NCBI GenBank assembly: GCA_964439085.1
Contig: CAYTNB010000022.1
Span: 1 to 22,791 of the forward strand
DNA length: 22,791 nucleotides
DNA from: JAADIV01 sp964439085
GTDB lineage: Bacteria > Desulfobacterota > Desulfobulbia > Desulfobulbales > VMSU01
Direction: 5' to 3'
The notes beneath the pieces are model-generated. The model was not told where the DNA came from and did not search any database. It saw only the letters and a list, made by a program, of their open reading frames with translations. The translations under genes and the position numbers were made by a program. Position 1 is the first letter of the stretch; every line of letters starts with the position of its first letter. This document shows, piece after piece, positions 15,184 to 22,791 of the stretch.

Positions 15184-16239
15184 TCAAAACGGTAATATTT
15201 TATTCTTCAGCCAATATAATTTTTGAATAATTTTCCAGGCCTTGGTGGCCTGGATATGAGACAGTGACTTAGAGAGTTCATTAACTTTTTTCTGAGATGC
15301 CCTGATCTCACTTTCTAACCCGGCAATTTTCTGATTTTTGTTCTCAAGTTCTTTGTCTCTAACGATATTTTGTTCAGGATGAGCAGCAAGTTCTTCCTTT
15401 TGGCAAGCCAACTCAGTATTTAGCCGTTCAATGATATCATCCCGCGCGTGAATCTTATCCCAGTTATCAGCTATATTTTGATTTTTTTCAACTATTTCGC
15501 CCTGTAACTCAATAATACGATCAATCTTTTTCTGATAGCTGCCCTCAGCATCGAAAATCACGCTGCCAATTTCCCCGGGATCAGGTATATCCTGACGACC
15601 GCAGAGAGCGACAATATATTTACCGGCCAAAGAGTGGGAGTTACGGCGCAATACCCTGCAGACATCAGCTTTATTGTCAGTCAGAGTGTAGGCAAGTTCT
15701 TGAAATTGTTCCAATAAATAGACATTTGGGAAAAATTGTTTCAGGAAATCGTTAAATTCCTGACGATAATATTCCTTGAGATGAAACTCATTTTTATAGT
15801 CGACCAGTTCAGAATATATATGTTTATCCGGGGTGGAGATAACCAGGAAACCATCAGGGGACAGAACTCGCAGCACCTCATCCATAAATTTCTGATGCAA
15901 ATCGCCGGGGATATGCTCAATGGTCTCAAAGGAAACAACCGCATCAAAACTACCCGCAGGAAATGGCAATGCGACCAACGAGCCTTGACAATATTCAAGA
16001 TTTGGCGCTTTGTAATGGTTTTTAGCAAAGGCAACCGTTTCAGAGTCTATATCAGTCCCACAGGCCCTGGCTGCCCTCTCCGCTAATAATGCTGTGCCAT
16101 ACCCCGCACCTGAAGCCACGTCCAGCACCCTTTTTCCAGCCACGATATCTTGTACGGAAAGGTACCGTTGTAGATGCTCCAACTCAATTTCACTCTCAAG
16201 CCCGCAGTCGGGTATAAATCTTTCGCCAGTAAATTCCAT
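15184..16239 (-). CDS. SAM-dependent methyltransferase with C-terminal coiled coil
   Basis: With the ATG at 16239 the product is 351 residues and opens MEFTGERFIPD, the usual beginning of this family; a TTG at 16263 would add eight residues. Ribosome sites are weak for both. The class I methyltransferase fold shows motif I VLDVASGAGYG (38-48), GTDID (61-65) for ribose binding, FDAVVSFETIEHIPG (98-112) and the post-motif VLRVLSPDGFLVISTP. Residues about 232-327 are rich in heptad-like Leu/Ile/Glu/Lys and should form a coiled coil, ending in a basic, aromatic tail (KAWKIIQKLYWLKNKILPF) that could bind membrane. Methyltransferases joined to long coiled coils include WbdD, which caps O-antigen chains and sets their length; a similar job is an inference here. 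Position beside glycosyltransferases supports a glycan substrate. Confidence 0.88.
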   Translation of the reverse strand: MEFTGERFIPDCGLESEIELEHLQRYLSVQDIVAGKRVLDVASGAGYGTALLAERAARACGTDIDSETVAFAKNHYKAPNLEYCQGSLVALPFPAGSFDAVVSFETIEHIPGDLHQKFMDEVLRVLSPDGFLVISTPDKHIYSELVDYKNEFHLKEYYRQEFNDFLKQFFPNVYLLEQFQELAYTLTDNKADVCRVLRRNSHSLAGKYIVALCGRQDIPDPGEIGSVIFDAEGSYQKKIDRIIELQGEIVEKNQNIADNWDKIHARDDIIERLNTELACQKEELAAHPEQNIVRDKELENKNQKIAGLESEIRASQKKVNELSKSLSHIQATKAWKIIQKLYWLKNKILPF

Positions 16240-16368
16240 AAAATGTCTTTGTATTACGCCCAATTACCAAAGTCCCAAGCCATACACAGTCAAATAACTG
16301 GCAGTACTTAAGATCATAAAAACTTGCAGGTACTTCAGTTTAAAGTTTTATGTTATAAAAGAGGGTGT

Positions 16369-16374
16369 TATACT
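16369..16374 (+). promoter_or_regulatory. Possible -10 element for the rightward glycan operon
   Basis: TATACT lies 57 nt before the GTG start of the GT4 gene, in the 192-nt divergent spacer. The best upstream partner (TTTATG, 16347-16352, 16-nt spacer) is poor, so only the -10 is suggestive. The spacer holds no other gene. Confidence 0.28.
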
Positions 16375-16431
16375 CTCTAATCGAACACGCACCCTGCCCA
16401 AATAAAAAACTAACTTATCATAATAAGAACA

Positions 16432-18135
16432 GTGGGACTACCCAAAAAAATATTTGATTTTTTTTACCACTCCAAGCCCATATTTATGTGCTTGGAGGCG
16501 GCCGCCAAGCGTATAGACCGACGTCTTGCCCCTATTTTATCAAAAATTGACAACCTACAACAAAATTTTGCAGAACAATTAGAGCAAAACAACGACCTTT
16601 TAAGTAAATTATCTAATGAATTAGTAGCCGCTCATAATCACCTTGACGACCGCATTGTCCGTGCTATCCAGATCAGTCAGCTTTCTGACTGGCGCTTAAA
16701 GGTTCTGACTGAACGACAAGATGCCATTGCCAATATAAACTGTCTTGACAGTATGCTAGGCGATTTTGAGCAGGTAATGGCAATGATTTTCAGCCATGAG
16801 CCTAATTATATCCCCTCTTACAACCAGCTCATTCTCATCGATCTCATCCGTGTCTATATGTATGAAGGCGGCATCTGGCAGTTACGACAGGAGATAAACG
16901 ATTTTCTGACCAAGAACACGTATAAAGAAATCGACCACCTGCCTGCCCCTGTAGCCAAAAACAAGCCCTTAAAAATTCTAGTGGTCAGTGGTTTATTCCC
17001 CGCCATTGAGCACGGAGGGGGGCTACGACTTTTCGATATCCTGCAAGGCCTGTCCGCAGAACATGAAATTGATCTTTACTCTGTCTATGATGAAGATATA
17101 GATCGGTACTCGTTAGCGTTATTGAAAAATCAGTTGCAAGACATTCATCTTATCGAAAGTGAACAAATTGTCGATTTGCCATCCACCCAAAAAGATATCG
17201 CTGCCTGGCTTCAAAAAATCGGCAAAAGCAAGCAATATTACGATATTATCCAACTAGAATACCCACATACTATTTACCTCACAAACTTCATGAGGCAATA
17301 CGGCCAAAGAGTGGGCTTTACCTTCATGGAATGTTTGACAAAGAGTAATGTCATTAAAATCCAGGAGATGTTGACCAGCAACAAATTAGAGGAAATGTCA
17401 AAATTCGTGACCATTTTCTGGAAATATGCCGTGGCGGAAAAATTCGCTCTGGAAAACGCAGATTTTCTGATTGCGGTAACGCCTGAAGATGCGGACTTCC
17501 TGCAAAGGCTATACCCCAGAAGGCCCGGGATAATCCCCACCTGCATATCACAAATCGAGATAATCGATAAAGTAGAAAAAAGCTCGACACAACCGGAAAA
17601 TGGCTGTGTCGCCTTCCTTGGTTATTTCGGTCATTACCCCAATATTGACAGTATGAAGTGGTATTTATCCCAAATACACCCATTAATAAAAAATAAAGTC
17701 CCCGGATACAAATTTCTCATCATCGGAGCTGGCGACACCTCGCCTTTGCAAGAACTGACAGCAAATGATGACAGCGTCGAATATACCGGCCGAGTTGACG
17801 ATGTAATTCCATCCATCCAAAGAGCATCCGTCTGCATTCTCCCCCTCATCACAGGGGCTGGAATCAGGGGCAAATTAAATCAGTATTCTATTTGCGGAAG
17901 ACCATCAGTATCCACGACCATTGGGAATATAGGACTTAACTACCAACACGAAACCTCCGTAATGATTGCTGACGAAGCGGCTGATTTTGCCAAAGCTGCC
18001 ATTATGCTCTTAACCGATGCCAGCAGGAACAAGACTATGGCTGAAGAGGCCAGAACTTATGCCAAGGCTAATTTCACCTGGGACAAGCATCTGCAAGCCC
18101 TAACCGACATCTACCGCAGTACCCCACTCTCATAA
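16432..18135 (+). CDS. GT4-type glycosyltransferase with N-terminal coiled coil
   Basis: The 567-residue product uses a GTG start. A stop at 16411-16413 leaves no room upstream. Residues about 20-80 form a Leu/Asn/Gln-rich coiled coil. A GT-B fold follows, with an N-lobe from KILVVSGLFPAIEHGGG (181-197) and a C-lobe from VAFLGYFGHYPNIDSMKW (393-410) through FLIIGAGD, YTGRVDDV and GAGIRGKL. The segment that normally reads K-ILEAMA-GxPVVST is here KLNQYSICGRPSVST, so the usual Glu is replaced by Gln490-4 region (Gln484). It likely transfers a sugar from a nucleotide donor to a surface glycan in the cytoplasm. It heads a same-strand series with the WbsX fusion, 17 nt downstream. Membrane segments are absent; the hydrophobic N-terminus (FDFFYHSKPIF) might touch the membrane. 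Confidence 0.88.
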   Translation: MGLPKKIFDFFYHSKPIFMCLEAAAKRIDRRLAPILSKIDNLQQNFAEQLEQNNDLLSKLSNELVAAHNHLDDRIVRAIQISQLSDWRLKVLTERQDAIANINCLDSMLGDFEQVMAMIFSHEPNYIPSYNQLILIDLIRVYMYEGGIWQLRQEINDFLTKNTYKEIDHLPAPVAKNKPLKILVVSGLFPAIEHGGGLRLFDILQGLSAEHEIDLYSVYDEDIDRYSLALLKNQLQDIHLIESEQIVDLPSTQKDIAAWLQKIGKSKQYYDIIQLEYPHTIYLTNFMRQYGQRVGFTFMECLTKSNVIKIQEMLTSNKLEEMSKFVTIFWKYAVAEKFALENADFLIAVTPEDADFLQRLYPRRPGIIPTCISQIEIIDKVEKSSTQPENGCVAFLGYFGHYPNIDSMKWYLSQIHPLIKNKVPGYKFLIIGAGDTSPLQELTANDDSVEYTGRVDDVIPSIQRASVCILPLITGAGIRGKLNQYSICGRPSVSTTIGNIGLNYQHETSVMIADEAADFAKAAIMLLTDASRNKTMAEEARTYAKANFTWDKHLQALTDIYRSTPLS

Positions 18136-18152
18136 CACGCCTCAAAAATATA

Positions 18153-21100
18153 ATGATCAAAGCAGATTTAATCAAAAAGCACATCAAACGCCAAATAATG
18201 TTACCCATCACCCAGCGGTTAGCATTAGATAAGAGCAAAGCATTTGCCACCTTTCTTAATTTTATACTGAACATTTTACCTTTCTCATGGGAAACCAAGG
18301 CAAGGTTAAAAGATGATTTTCTGCATACCAATGACAATATCAGCCCAGGCAAGGCCGAAGAGCCGCACAAGATACGCCAAATTCCGTCTGATGGGGAACC
18401 AGTTTCTTATCCCCCGGTACGTTTAATCGCTTTCTATCTTCCTCAGTTTCATGCAATAGCCGAGAACAATGAATGGTGGGGGGAGGGCTTTACAGAGTGG
18501 ACAAACGTCAGGTCGGCATCTCCTCAATTCTCTGGGCATTGTCACCCTATTCAGCCTGGAGAGCTTGGATATTATTATCTTGACGATATTAAGGTGATGA
18601 AACGCCAGACAGAATTGGCAAAACTTCATGGTATTGAAGGATTCTGCTTTTATTTTTATTGGTTCGCCGGCAAAAGGCTTCTTGAAAAGCCAGTTCTGCA
18701 ATATTTAGAGAATAAGGATATTGAACAGCCCTTCTGTTTATGTTGGGCTAATGAAAACTGGAGCCGTCGCTGGGATGGGTTGGATCGCGAAATTCTTATA
18801 GCTCAAGATCATTCTGCTGAAGACGACCTCGCCTTCATCAAATACGTCTCCAAATACATGCAAGACCCACGATATATTCGTATTGGTGATAAACCGTTGT
18901 TACTTGTATATCGTCCAAGTTTGTTACCTGCCCCAGAAGAAACAGTGCAGCGCTGGCGGCACTGGTGTGCAGCTAATGGAATCGGCGAAATCTACCTAGC
19001 CTACACACAATCATTTGAGACAGTTGATCCACGGCAGTATGGTTTTGATGCTGCCATTGAATTTCCACCCAATAATTCCAACCCGCCACTGATCACGGAG
19101 AATGTCCCTGGTCTCAGTAATGAATTTACAGGGCGCATATATGATTGGAGTGTTTTCCCGAAACGCAGTGAGCGCTATAAGCATCCTAAGTACACCCTTT
19201 TTAGAGGAGTCTGCCCATCCTGGGACAATACGGCCAGGCTCAAGAATAATAGCACTATTTTTCTGAATAATTCGCCAACTGGATACCAAACCTGGCTGAG
19301 CAATGCTATTTGGGATACCGTTATCCGCTTCAAGAAGAAAGATGAACGATTTGTTTTTGTAAATGCGTGGAATGAATGGGCAGAAGGGGCCTACCTGGAA
19401 CCTGATCAAAAATTTGGTAGCGCCTATCTTGAGGCAACTCGTAAGGCTTTGTCCGATACAGCCAGAAAGATCATAGGCCGCCGCATTGTTTTAGTATCAC
19501 ATGATGCACACCCGCATGGTGCCCAATATCTCGTCCTGAACATGGCGAAAATGCTGAGTGAGAGTCTGGGCTTTTCTGTTGACCTCATTGTTCTAGGGGA
19601 AGGAGTGCTAATTGAGGAATATAAAAAATATGCGAAAGTGCATGAGTTGGCAGGGGCTGACATGCAAGGTGATAAAGTTAGCAGCCTTGTCTCGCAATTA
19701 TTTAAACAGGGTGCAAAATCTGCGATTACCAATACAAGTGTAAGTGGATTAATTGTGCCGATACTTAAACAAGGTGGTTTTAGAGTTATTTCCCTCGTCC
19801 ATGAGTTGCCTCAGCTAATAAAAAATTACGAGTTACAGGGGCATATTAAGGCGATTGCAGAATATGCCGACAAGGTAGTTTTTGCCGCAGCTCCGGTGCT
19901 GGCAGGTTTTGAATTGTTTGCCAAACTGCACAAAGAGAAAATTGTAATCCGACCACAAGGGCTTTACAAAAAAAATAAATTACAGTCTCCAGCAATGATT
20001 CAGGCGGCACGATTAAAGTTACGTAAAAGATTTTATCTTCCCAAAGAAGCAAAAATAGTTTTGGCGGTAGGATTTGCAGACTACAGAAAAGGAATCGATA
20101 TCTTTGTTAAATCCGGTATAGAAATACTTCAGAAGGGTTATAAAGTATATTTTTTGTGGCTCGGTAATTTTGAGGTACAAATAGAACAAGATATAAGGCA
20201 ATCTATAACAGAGTCAGGCTTTAATAAGTTTTTCATATTTCCTGGTTTAGATTATGATACCGACATTTTTTATGCGGGTGCAGATATATATGCCTTAACC
20301 TCCAGAGAAGATCCATTTCCATCAGTGGTTATGGAAGCATTAGACGTGCTGACACCCGTGGTCGCGTTCTCTGGCTCCGGCGGCTCCCCGGAGCTCCTGT
20401 CGAAGGGGGGTGGCGTGTTGGTTAACGAAATGACCAGCCAGGCGTTCTCGGCAGGCCTAATGGCACTAATTGATGATCCAGACAAAATAAAGGAATTAGG
20501 CCATAGCGGCAAAAAAATAGTTGAAGAAGAATTTTCTTTCCGAGACTATCTGTTTGATCTTTTAGATATGGTGGATTCAGGTCTATATCGCGTTTCTGTT
20601 GTGGTGCCTAATTACAATTATGAGCAATATATCGAGGAACGATTAAAATCCATCATAAACCAAACCTATCCAGTCTACGAAATTATTGTCTTAGACGACG
20701 CCTCAACGGATAACAGTATTAATAAAATAAGAGAAACCCTTGAGTCGCAACATATAGATTGCAGGATCATTATAAATAAAGAAAACTCCGGCTCGGTTTT
20801 TAAGCAGTGGAAAAAGGGCGTTGATAGTGCCAAAGGTACGCATGTTTGGGTTGCAGAAGCTGACGACTCCTGTAGTGATGAGTTTTTGGATGAAGTAATG
20901 CAAAGCTTTGATACGCCTAGGGTTGTCCTTAGTTATACGGAGAGTAAGCAGGTTGACCAAGATGGGCACATAATGGCGGATAATTATTTGGAATACGTTG
21001 CTGACATTGACGCACAGCACTGGCTGACCTCATTCATCAAAAACGGATCTGAAGAAGTAGCCCATGCGCTAAGCGTTAAAAATACTATACCGAATGTCAG

Positions 21101-21428
21101 TGGTGTGATATTTGAAAAGAGTTGCTTAAAATATGTTCTTGAAAAGCATATTGATCTGATTCAAACATATCGGGTCGCTGGTGACTGGCTGGTCTATGTG
21201 CTGATCTTAAAATGCGGGGAAATTTCCTTTTCCCCCTTATCGCTTAATTTTCACCGCCGCCACCAGCAAGGTGTTACTATCCGCAGTTTCAACGAGCAGC
21301 AACTTAATGAGATTAAACGGATGCAAGCTTTTATTGCGGATGAATTTGATGTGACTAAAGAAAAATCCGAAGTTGCGGGGAAATATATTGAAGCACTAAA
21401 GAGGCAATTTCACCTCGTAACTCAATAA
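18153..21428 (+). CDS. Trifunctional glycan enzyme: WbsX-like + GT4 + GT2 fusion
   Basis: The 1091-residue product has three modules. Residues about 88-432 are a WbsX-like domain with LIAFYLPQFH (91-100), EWWGEGFTEW (107-116), CWANENWSRRWDG (197-209) and NAWNEWAEGAYLEPD (404-418). Residues about 443-805 form a GT-B fold of the GT4 type, with SHDAHPHGAQYL near the start and SREDPFPSVVMEAL (717-730), which keeps the family Glu. Residues about 812-1035 are a GT2 GT-A domain with VVVPNYNYEQYIEERLKSI, VLDDAS (847-852) and AEADDS (901-906) as the DXD region. The first 85 residues are basic and hydrophobic in part and could dock to the membrane. Fusions of this kind occur in O-antigen and surface-glycan clusters and build several linkages in one chain. 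The ribosome site is weak, but 17 nt from the GT4 stop suggests translational coupling. Sugars cannot be assigned. Confidence 0.92.
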   Translation: MIKADLIKKHIKRQIMLPITQRLALDKSKAFATFLNFILNILPFSWETKARLKDDFLHTNDNISPGKAEEPHKIRQIPSDGEPVSYPPVRLIAFYLPQFHAIAENNEWWGEGFTEWTNVRSASPQFSGHCHPIQPGELGYYYLDDIKVMKRQTELAKLHGIEGFCFYFYWFAGKRLLEKPVLQYLENKDIEQPFCLCWANENWSRRWDGLDREILIAQDHSAEDDLAFIKYVSKYMQDPRYIRIGDKPLLLVYRPSLLPAPEETVQRWRHWCAANGIGEIYLAYTQSFETVDPRQYGFDAAIEFPPNNSNPPLITENVPGLSNEFTGRIYDWSVFPKRSERYKHPKYTLFRGVCPSWDNTARLKNNSTIFLNNSPTGYQTWLSNAIWDTVIRFKKKDERFVFVNAWNEWAEGAYLEPDQKFGSAYLEATRKALSDTARKIIGRRIVLVSHDAHPHGAQYLVLNMAKMLSESLGFSVDLIVLGEGVLIEEYKKYAKVHELAGADMQGDKVSSLVSQLFKQGAKSAITNTSVSGLIVPILKQGGFRVISLVHELPQLIKNYELQGHIKAIAEYADKVVFAAAPVLAGFELFAKLHKEKIVIRPQGLYKKNKLQSPAMIQAARLKLRKRFYLPKEAKIVLAVGFADYRKGIDIFVKSGIEILQKGYKVYFLWLGNFEVQIEQDIRQSITESGFNKFFIFPGLDYDTDIFYAGADIYALTSREDPFPSVVMEALDVLTPVVAFSGSGGSPELLSKGGGVLVNEMTSQAFSAGLMALIDDPDKIKELGHSGKKIVEEEFSFRDYLFDLLDMVDSGLYRVSVVVPNYNYEQYIEERLKSIINQTYPVYEIIVLDDASTDNSINKIRETLESQHIDCRIIINKENSGSVFKQWKKGVDSAKGTHVWVAEADDSCSDEFLDEVMQSFDTPRVVLSYTESKQVDQDGHIMADNYLEYVADIDAQHWLTSFIKNGSEEVAHALSVKNTIPNVSGVIFEKSCLKYVLEKHIDLIQTYRVAGDWLVYVLILKCGEISFSPLSLNFHRRHQQGVTIRSFNEQQLNEIKRMQAFIADEFDVTKEKSEVAGKYIEALKRQFHLVTQ

Positions 21429-21502
21429 TTTGACCATAACACCAATAAAGTATAAGAAGTCTGTCTAAGCAATTAAGTCGAACAGACAACGACAGTTTTT
21501 AA

Positions 21503-21527
21503 CATTGCGTGATATCACGAACCAATG
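21503..21527. promoter_or_regulatory. Palindrome in front of the radical SAM gene
   Basis: A perfect 12-bp palindrome CGTGATATCACG (21508-21519) is nested in CATTG (21503-21507) and CAATG (21523-21527), giving an extended inverted repeat that ends 19 nt before the ATG at 21547. The site and symmetry suit a dimeric regulator, and the spacing could overlap the transcript start. No clear promoter boxes are seen. Confidence 0.42.
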
Positions 21528-21546
21528 CGATAAGGATTTTACACAA

Positions 21547-22791
21547 ATGACTAAAGTAGATAAGATCATTAAATATTTGAGAAAAATGAAGCATATGGCA
21601 AAAAAATTATCCCCAGATATACCTTCACAATGCCAAGTTTCATTTGACAATGAGTTTTTTATGTTAAAAGAACTGAACGCAAAGACTGCGGCACTTCAGC
21701 TTTTAGCCCAAGATTATGACATTAAAACAATGCCACAGTGGGTAGGATTTACGACTACGAATGCGTGTAATTTGAAGTGCCCTCATTGCCAGACACATGG
21801 AACGGAAGAAATGCGCAAAATATATAATCTTCAAAGGTGGGACAACAACACATTGGAAAGAATCCCTAAAGAGTCCTTACCATATGCATACGCATTCTGC
21901 CTCACATTAAATGGTGAGCCGTTATGCACCCCAGGGATCAGAGAGAGACTCGACGAATGGAGTAAATATGGTGCAAAACTTCATTTAACAACAAACGGAA
22001 CCCTTTTTTCAAAAAAAATGATGGCTACCGTACTACCTATTGTTGGGACAATTAGTATTTCAATTGATGGTGCTACAAAGATTACCTGTGAGGCAATTCG
22101 ACTAGGCACTAGTTTCAAGAAACTTTCCAATAACATTCGATTGCTAACAAGAACATGTGAGCTTCTTCCTGAAATAAGTCCAGACATTAGACTGGCGTTT
22201 ACCGTGATGGCAAGCAATGTGAGAGATATGCCAGAATTGGTTAAGCTAGCCCACGTTCTTAAAGTACCAGCCATTGATTTTTATCCTTTTGTGGCGTTAT
22301 TTCCACATGTCCACGATGAAGACATGAAGCTACATAAACCCCTTTATAATTATTATGCAGAAAAGACTCAGGAAGAGGCAAAACGCTTAAATATAATTGT
22401 CAGTATGCCCAATATATTCCCTGGGATCGCCGGGAATGAAAATGCGTCAAATATAGGCGCTGAAATGATTATCAAACAACTGCCCCCTAATTATTATGCA
22501 ACACTACCATCCCCAGAGTCATTTTTGAATCATCACGATATTGAGGAAAAGGCCACGGAGATTGCAGAAATAATTAAGAATGTGATTCTAAAGACGGATG
22601 ATAACATAGTAGATGCTGATATCAGAGATATCTTCCTCCAAGATATTGAGCAATTCAATACTTTGCTTAAAAAACATAGGATATGGATAAAAAGATTAAG
22701 CGAACTATCGGAATGCACAAATTATTGTGAAGACCTTTTGAGCCTTTTGCAAAATGATCTCAGTTTGGTGTATGGACACACCATTAGTATC
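21547..22791 (+). CDS. Radical SAM protein, 3'-partial
   Basis: An uninterrupted frame of 415 codons runs from ATG 21547 to the window edge without a stop. The iron-sulfur motif ACNLKCPHC places Cys74, Cys78 and Cys81 in CX3CX2C spacing. LTLNGEPLCTP matches the GGEP-type SAM-binding motif, and LHLTTNGTLF and ISISIDGAT follow as expected in the barrel. From about residue 310 the protein is helical and charged, with only two further Cys (in SECTNYC), so the Cys-rich SPASM pattern of many such enzymes is not visible in this part. It lies 118 nt after the glycan fusion gene on the same strand, and might modify a sugar, lipid or peptide of the surface polymer. GGA at 21534-21536 is a modest ribosome site; the palindrome upstream may control it. 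The substrate is unknown. Confidence 0.9.
   Translation, partial: MTKVDKIIKYLRKMKHMAKKLSPDIPSQCQVSFDNEFFMLKELNAKTAALQLLAQDYDIKTMPQWVGFTTTNACNLKCPHCQTHGTEEMRKIYNLQRWDNNTLERIPKESLPYAYAFCLTLNGEPLCTPGIRERLDEWSKYGAKLHLTTNGTLFSKKMMATVLPIVGTISISIDGATKITCEAIRLGTSFKKLSNNIRLLTRTCELLPEISPDIRLAFTVMASNVRDMPELVKLAHVLKVPAIDFYPFVALFPHVHDEDMKLHKPLYNYYAEKTQEEAKRLNIIVSMPNIFPGIAGNENASNIGAEMIIKQLPPNYYATLPSPESFLNHHDIEEKATEIAEIIKNVILKTDDNIVDADIRDIFLQDIEQFNTLLKKHRIWIKRLSELSECTNYCEDLLSLLQNDLSLVYGHTISI

Noticed and set aside
21459..21500. Terminator after the glycan fusion gene
   Set aside because: GTCTGT/ACAGAC and CTGTC/GACAG can pair and five T follow, but the stems compete, loops are long and GC content is low.

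Overview
The window looks like a chromosomal segment of a Gram-negative, anaerobic Desulfobacterota bacterium, plausibly in or near the Desulfobulbales. The evidence is two c-type cytochromes with 12 and 16 CXXCH haem motifs, exported multi-domain DUF1566 and MORN proteins, and a WbsX-type glycan gene. Base composition is moderate and many intergenic spaces carry palindromic repeats. The taxonomic placement is inference; no rRNA or tRNA gene was found.

Region 1 (1-5510, all + strand) is an electron-transfer and signalling block. It begins with the 3' part of a hybrid histidine kinase carrying a receiver domain. A 12-haem lipoprotein cytochrome and a 16-haem periplasmic cytochrome follow. After a strong intrinsic terminator come a PAS histidine kinase and a small putative lipoprotein of DUF4350/GATase-like character.

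Region 2 (5511-8880, - strand) holds a two-gene operon separated by only 3 nt: an exported MORN-repeat protein followed by an exported protein with three DUF1566/Lcl domains. Both look like envelope or surface proteins.

Region 3 (9081 to the window end) is a surface polysaccharide cluster interrupted by repeats and one decayed gene. On the - strand lie a DPM1-like GT2 glycosyltransferase, an ArnT/GT39-like membrane glycosyltransferase with a TTG start, a second multi-pass GT-C/DUF2142-like enzyme, and a SAM methyltransferase with a C-terminal coiled coil. Divergently on the + strand lie a coiled-coil GT4 enzyme, a 1091-residue WbsX-GT4-GT2 fusion, and a radical SAM protein that runs off the window. 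A plausible division of labour is lipid-linked sugar donor synthesis (GT2), transfer from the lipid carrier at the membrane (GT-C enzymes), cytoplasmic chain building (GT4 and the fusion), and modification or capping (methyltransferase, radical SAM).

The intergenic DNA is the least explained part. Two related near-palindromic elements (10136-10321 and 12043-12202) flank the GT39-like gene, with outer arms that differ in sequence between copies yet still pair. A second repeat family (5641-5757 and 12281-12381) and a 200-bp element with 12-bp terminal inverted repeats (9897-10096) share with one of these palindromes a short module that recurs about six times, only between genes. A DUF4143-type ATPase pseudogene (12651-13648) with three frameshifts and no Walker A lies beside them, so this looks like a plastic accessory region.
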